From NCBI GenBank assembly GCA_023105745.1, contig JALGQZ010000002.1, positions 47,714,497 through 47,778,496 of the forward strand: a DNA stretch of 64,000 nt, written 5' to 3'. This document shows, in pieces, positions 60,301 through 64,000 of this stretch. A program made the translations under genes and the position numbers. Source of the DNA: Austropuccinia psidii (Eukaryota > Basidiomycota > Pucciniomycetes > Pucciniales > Sphaerophragmiaceae). Numbering within the stretch: the first letter of the stretch is position 1; each line of letters begins with the position of its first letter. Below the pieces are notes generated by a model. It did not search any database. It had not been told where the DNA came from and saw nothing but the letters and a program-made list of their open reading frames with translations.

Positions 60301-60743
60301 TAAGTTTACCCTAACAAAATTACCTTTATTAACACTCATAAAACCTTTCAGAACACCTTAAATAACACATCTTACTAAACTTTTATCACCAAGAAGAAAC
60401 CACTCATCCCAATTTCACTAAAAATTAAAAATTATACAAACAAGTATTTCTTTAAAATATCAAATTTAACCAAAATTACTGACATTAATTTTCATATTAT
60501 CTATTGAATAGGTCTGATCTGAGACTTCTAAATTTTTTCTTCTTCAGTTGTAAAGCCACTTACTAATTTTTATTTTTGGTTTTTGAGGTCCAAGGAAGAT
60601 TTCGTTCAGTATTTTAGGAGGGAAGGCAATAAAACCTTGCCATCCTTGGTTACAGGAGTTATTAGAAATTAAAAACTAGTTACCTGTGATTTCCCCCTTC
60701 AGGTACTGCCTCATTTTAATCCCACACAAGAGGAGTTCCCACA
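57376..60743 (+). repeat. Family A 5' LTR, split by LTR B
   Basis: Starts TGTGGTATTCCATAC and ends GGAGTTCCCACA, with TGTGG/CCACA at the two ends. Removing the B insertion and one duplication leaves 1,941 bp, comparable to the solo copy at 40720. Internal gag sequence begins downstream. A TGGCCAAGTCAACC at 60760, 16 bases in, might be the primer site but is further from the LTR than usual. Confidence 0.85.
57429..58850 (+). mobile_element. Solo LTR of family B nested in LTR A
   Basis: 1,422 bp, TGTCAGCCTGTGACTC to CATAGACTCAGCCTGACA, with inverted ends TGTCAG/CTGACA. Flanked by CCATA on both sides (57424-57428, 58851-58855). The family A copy at 40720 has the uninterrupted sequence TACCCCATAACAGCA with one CCATA, which proves the insertion and its borders. 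Homologous to 28893-32563 minus its own insertion. Confidence 0.95.
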
Positions 60744-61199
60744 TCTCATGTCCAAACAGTGGCCAAGTCAACCTCAAAATTCAATAAAATATAAGTCCAA
60801 TTACAATCAATAAAAAAAAACTACACCTAAAATATTATTACTATAAAAAAACTTGAGTCAAATAATCATCCCAGGAATATCAATAATCAACTCACTCTCA
60901 CCATTACTATTATCCACCAAATCAAGAAACAAAATTAGGAGAGGAATCAGGAATATATTCTAAATTTCCTATTGCAACACCAAGAACCAATAAAAGGTAC
61001 TTGAAGGTTGTGGAGAAATTCTTCCTTTATCTCCTTGAAAGAAATAAAATCAATAACTCAACACCAAAATAAAAGGAAGAAATAAAGCAATCAAATATGG
61101 ATAAACCTTAATAATCAGAAATACAGGAAGAAAACCTTAATGAAGAGACTGTTTAAGGACAGTAAGAAATTTCTTCAACAGATAGACTTCATCAGAAAA

Positions 61200-62480
61200 T
61201 ACTGGAACTGCAAGAACAATTACTAGCACTAATCAAAAAGGAAGGAAAAAATAAATAATCAAGTTATACTCCACAAAATAGTACTCTAGAGAACCAGACC
61301 ACCCTTCCAAGATCATTCAGGCCACATGGATTACCTCCACCTTACCCAAGACCCATAGCCACACCAACAACGTATACAGAACAAAGACAAAATACTTTAG
61401 CAAGAAGAGTAAGCATTTCTACCAAATCCCAGCTCCATCACATTATGAAATTCCAAGAAACACTACTCCAATAGTAAAAATCAGAGCCAAGGACTATAAT
61501 ATGTAGTTTGATGGGAAGAATGTTGAAAGATTCATTAAGAAAGCTGAAAATATTTCAGAAATTGAAGGGGAAAGTGGAAGAGAAATTGCAATACAAATAG
61601 AATTTTGGACCAAAGATGAAGAAATCAGCTATCCTATTGAAGGAATTCCAGGATATGAAACAGCTTATTGGGATCAATTGAAAGTGGATATGAAAAGCAG
61701 ATGGGGAAAAGTCTCACCTGAAGAAAAATACAGGTTATCCTCAATCACTGAATTATTCACAAGAAACTCAACAAGAAGGTGAAATAAGAAATATGACACA
61801 GTATAGAAAATTCATTGGGGAATATGAAGCAATCATCACTTACCTCAAAAGATACCAATATATCCAAGGTGATATCAATCATAATCAGGAAATTTTGGCC
61901 AGCCTTTTAGCTAGTGTTCAAGAGTCAATTTAAAAAGAAATGATTAAGGACAGAGCTATGGTTCAAGCCTTGGATGAAGGCTACATAATTCCAAGATTGG
62001 ATATTTTGAAATTTTACATTTAATAAGACTTGGAGGCTAAGGTACTTATTCAACAAAAAGAATTTTCTAAGCTGAAACCTCCAGAGTAAAAGAAAAGATT
62101 TGAGGATGAAATCTGGGATGAAGTTTTAAAACAAGTAAAAGAACTCACCCACAAACTCAAAAATCCCCAACAACCAGATCCTAAACTAAGAAATGAGGGA
62201 AAGGAATAAGTTAAAGAAGTTTAAAATCAACTGAAGAAATTATCAGAAGAAGTAAATACACCAAGAAGGAACTGGAAAAATAATAAATATAAAAGATTCC
62301 CCCAAAATAATCAGCCATACAGGCCAAGGAGTCCCTTACCACCATTTTCATCCAGTTACCAACCATAAATACCAGCACAAATGGCTCCAAGACCACCATT
62401 AAAATGTGCTTACTGAAAGGAAAAAGGCCATTCAGAAACTAGATTCACTCAACTTGCTTAAGATTTGGACATAAGAATTG
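61200..62480 (+). pseudogene. Family A gypsy gag relic with dead zinc knuckle
   Basis: Open stretches on the plus strand read as capsid: FDGKNVERFIKKAENISE (about 61509-61562), EIAIQIEFWTKDEEIS, GYETAYWDQLKVDMKSRWGK and YRLSSITELF (61651-61755), then shifted frames with LKRYQYIQGDINHNQE near 61850. At 62407-62450 the knuckle reads C-A-Y-stop...KGHSETRF: the second Cys codon is TGA and the last Cys is Phe. Stops at 61507, 61932, 62022 and elsewhere. Capsid type differs from G1. Confidence 0.75.
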
Positions 62481-63230
62481 TCAGAACTCAAGGAGAATCT
62501 TACCTTTTTCCCAATTATCAGAGAGTACCTATGGGAGGAAATGAAAGTGCCAAAAACATAGTCAGGGCTTTTGCAAAACAACAAGCAGAACTAAACAAAA
62601 AACTTATGGAAAAGCCTACTGTCAAACCAAAACCAGAATAAGAGGTTAAGCCAACTGAAAAGAAATAAGAGGATAAATTAATCTCAATTGCACATGTTCA
62701 AGATTGGTCAAATTGGAAACCAACTACCATTTCCTCAGCCAATGATCCCTTTAAATCAAACATTTGACTAAGGCAGGCCAAACAAAGGATGGAAAGACAA
62801 GCCCAAAATTAAGAGAAAAATAAGAAAGCAGATATTCCAGGAACTTGTATTGAAGAAGAAAAGAAGAAGAAAGAGTAATAATTCCTACCAAATTCCAAAA
62901 TTTAAATATTTCAAAACCAGACCAACCTGAGGAGGAAATTGAAAATATTGCCAATAAGAATGAAGATGAAGAAATTCCCAAAGAAGAAAAGAAGTTCAGA
63001 AAACCTCAAAAGAAACAAGTTTAAGCTAAATTGGAAATTTACAAAATTATTAAGAAAATTATGCAACAAAGAATCAACCTCACCATTGAAGAAATTTTAA
63101 GGATGTCACCCAATTTTGTCCATAAATTAAAGGAATTATCAGAAAAGGACAAGGAGAAAATTAAATAACTCAATTAAATGGATATTCAAGAAAGACTATA
63201 AGCATTTGGATTCAAAGAAATAACAAAGCC
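62481..63230 (+). pseudogene. Family A linker region
   Basis: Lys/Glu/Gln-rich sequence between knuckle and protease, in one main frame with many stops: FAKQQAELNKKLMEKPTVKP (62571-62630), AHVQDWSNWKPTTISSA (62691-62741), then acidic repeats of Lys/Glu. Such linkers are variable in gypsy polyproteins. Confidence 0.55.
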
Positions 63231-63700
63231 CAAGATTCATTATGCCTGTCCTTTGGGATTTATGGAAATTTTCATTGGAAAGGAAGAATATCCAATAAAA
63301 GCATTAGTGGACACTGGTTCAGAACTCAAAATCATACCAGAAGAGATAGAAATCAAATCCTAAATCACAACAAGAAATGTTAACATGAAACTTTGGGGAA
63401 TTTCAGGCCATACTACTTCATTGGTGACACTTTCAGAATTTACTCCAATAATTTTGGCTTCAGGAGAAGAAACTCAAATACACTTTTTCATTGAAAAAGG
63501 ATCTGTCCATACAGTATTTGGAAAACCTTGCCTGGCAGACAACAATATTAGGCTAGAATTCTCCCATAAGTAAGGTGAAATACTGAGATATCAAGAACCT
63601 GATGGAAGAAGATTATGCATGCCAATATGCAAACCACAAGAACTTGGATGGCAGACTGGTCCACCTAGAGGAATGGATTTATGAAATATGGCAAAATTGG
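63231..63700 (+). pseudogene. Family A aspartic protease relic
   Basis: KALVDTGSELKIIPEEIEI (63298-63354) keeps the catalytic D-T-G-S. After one stop (63361) the frame 63385-63573 gives LWGISGHTTSLVTL, EETQIHFFIEKGSVH and FGKPCLADNNIRLEF (family: LG.P.L....), then after a stop GRRLCMPICKP and GWQTGPPRGMDL. The active site survives; the frame does not. Sequence to 64000 continues as degenerate pol leader without a recognisable RT block yet. Confidence 0.8.
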
Positions 63701-64000
63701 TCAGAAATACACCAGGAAAGAAGTTTCAAAATTAAAAAGGAGACAATACCATTCTTAATTTGACCCAGAAGACCCAAGATTTATCCATATCTCCAAAAAA
63801 TGGTAAATTTGGCCAAGAGTTACAAAACAAAAAAAAGGACAAAAAATCTCAAAAGACAGCTTGAAGAATCAATCTCTGAAGATGAATTACTCAAAATTAT
63901 TTACAAGCCAATTACTAATAATGAAGAGACCTTCCAGATTTTGGTGGATGGAAATGAGAAAATAAATGGAAACCCTTTCAAACCTAAATCCAAAAGGAAG

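Larger units (their letters stand above)
57376..64000 (+). mobile_element. Second Ty3/gypsy element (family A), truncated by window end
   Basis: A 5' LTR of family A (57376-60743, interrupted by LTR B) is followed by internal sequence with gag and aspartic protease of a gypsy type different from G1. The 3' half lies outside the window. Internal frames carry many stops. This assigns the solo A copies at 29898 and 40720 to a gypsy family. Confidence 0.85.

Overview
The window is from an AT-rich eukaryotic nuclear genome. The evidence points to a filamentous fungus, most likely a rust (Pucciniales): short 67-90 bp GT-AG introns, dense nests of decayed Ty3/gypsy and Ty1/copia LTR elements, and gypsy proteins of a type I associate with the giant AT-rich genome of the myrtle rust Austropuccinia psidii. 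The species is an inference from recognising those proteins; it was not tested. Only two reading frames look intact after splicing: a transposon gene of 946 codons and one apparent host gene of 933 codons. Everything else is relic or non-coding.

Layout. 1-978: relic of an unidentified gene. 979-10982: complete 10.0 kb Ty3/gypsy chromovirus-type element (here G1) with two 1,782 bp LTRs and a 5 bp duplication (GGAAA); its pol is broken by many stops. 10988-11290: more of the interrupted target, then a tRNA-like SINE candidate on the minus strand. 11340-12440: T-rich desert with periodic GC hairpins. 12485-13861: unknown relic. 14542-16915: SNF2/Rad5-HLTF-type helicase pseudogene. 16916-23600: AT-rich, nothing recognised. 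23600-26031: GC-richer patch followed by an hAT transposase relic. 28640-33186: three-level nest, an inverted G1-type LTR split by a solo LTR (family B), itself split by an inverted LTR (family A). 34442-39219: degenerate Ty1/copia element on the minus strand. 40720-42550: LTR A without the B insertion. 42889-43403: MITE. 45116-49603: 4.5 kb Mutator-like (MULE) transposon, with the same termini and 8 bp target duplications as the MITE. 52533-55491: three-exon host-like gene. 57376-64000: second gypsy element (family A), 5' LTR interrupted by a solo LTR B, then gag and protease relics running off the window.

The most interesting object is the MULE. One gene with four exons, whose frame is preserved through three phase-0 introns, encodes a FAR1/WRKY-GCM1-like DNA-binding domain, a MULE DDE transposase, AT-hooks, a CCHC zinc knuckle and a C-terminal OTU-type cysteine protease. 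Its ends are long nested palindromes built from one ACGTAAG-containing motif, and a 515 bp non-autonomous relative sits 1.7 kb away. The protease residues are intact, but the second catalytic aspartate of the transposase and a conserved histidine appear to be replaced.

The LTR nests are internally consistent. B inserted into A at one locus (TSD CCATA, with the empty site preserved in another A copy), while A inserted into B at a second locus, so both families were active over overlapping periods.
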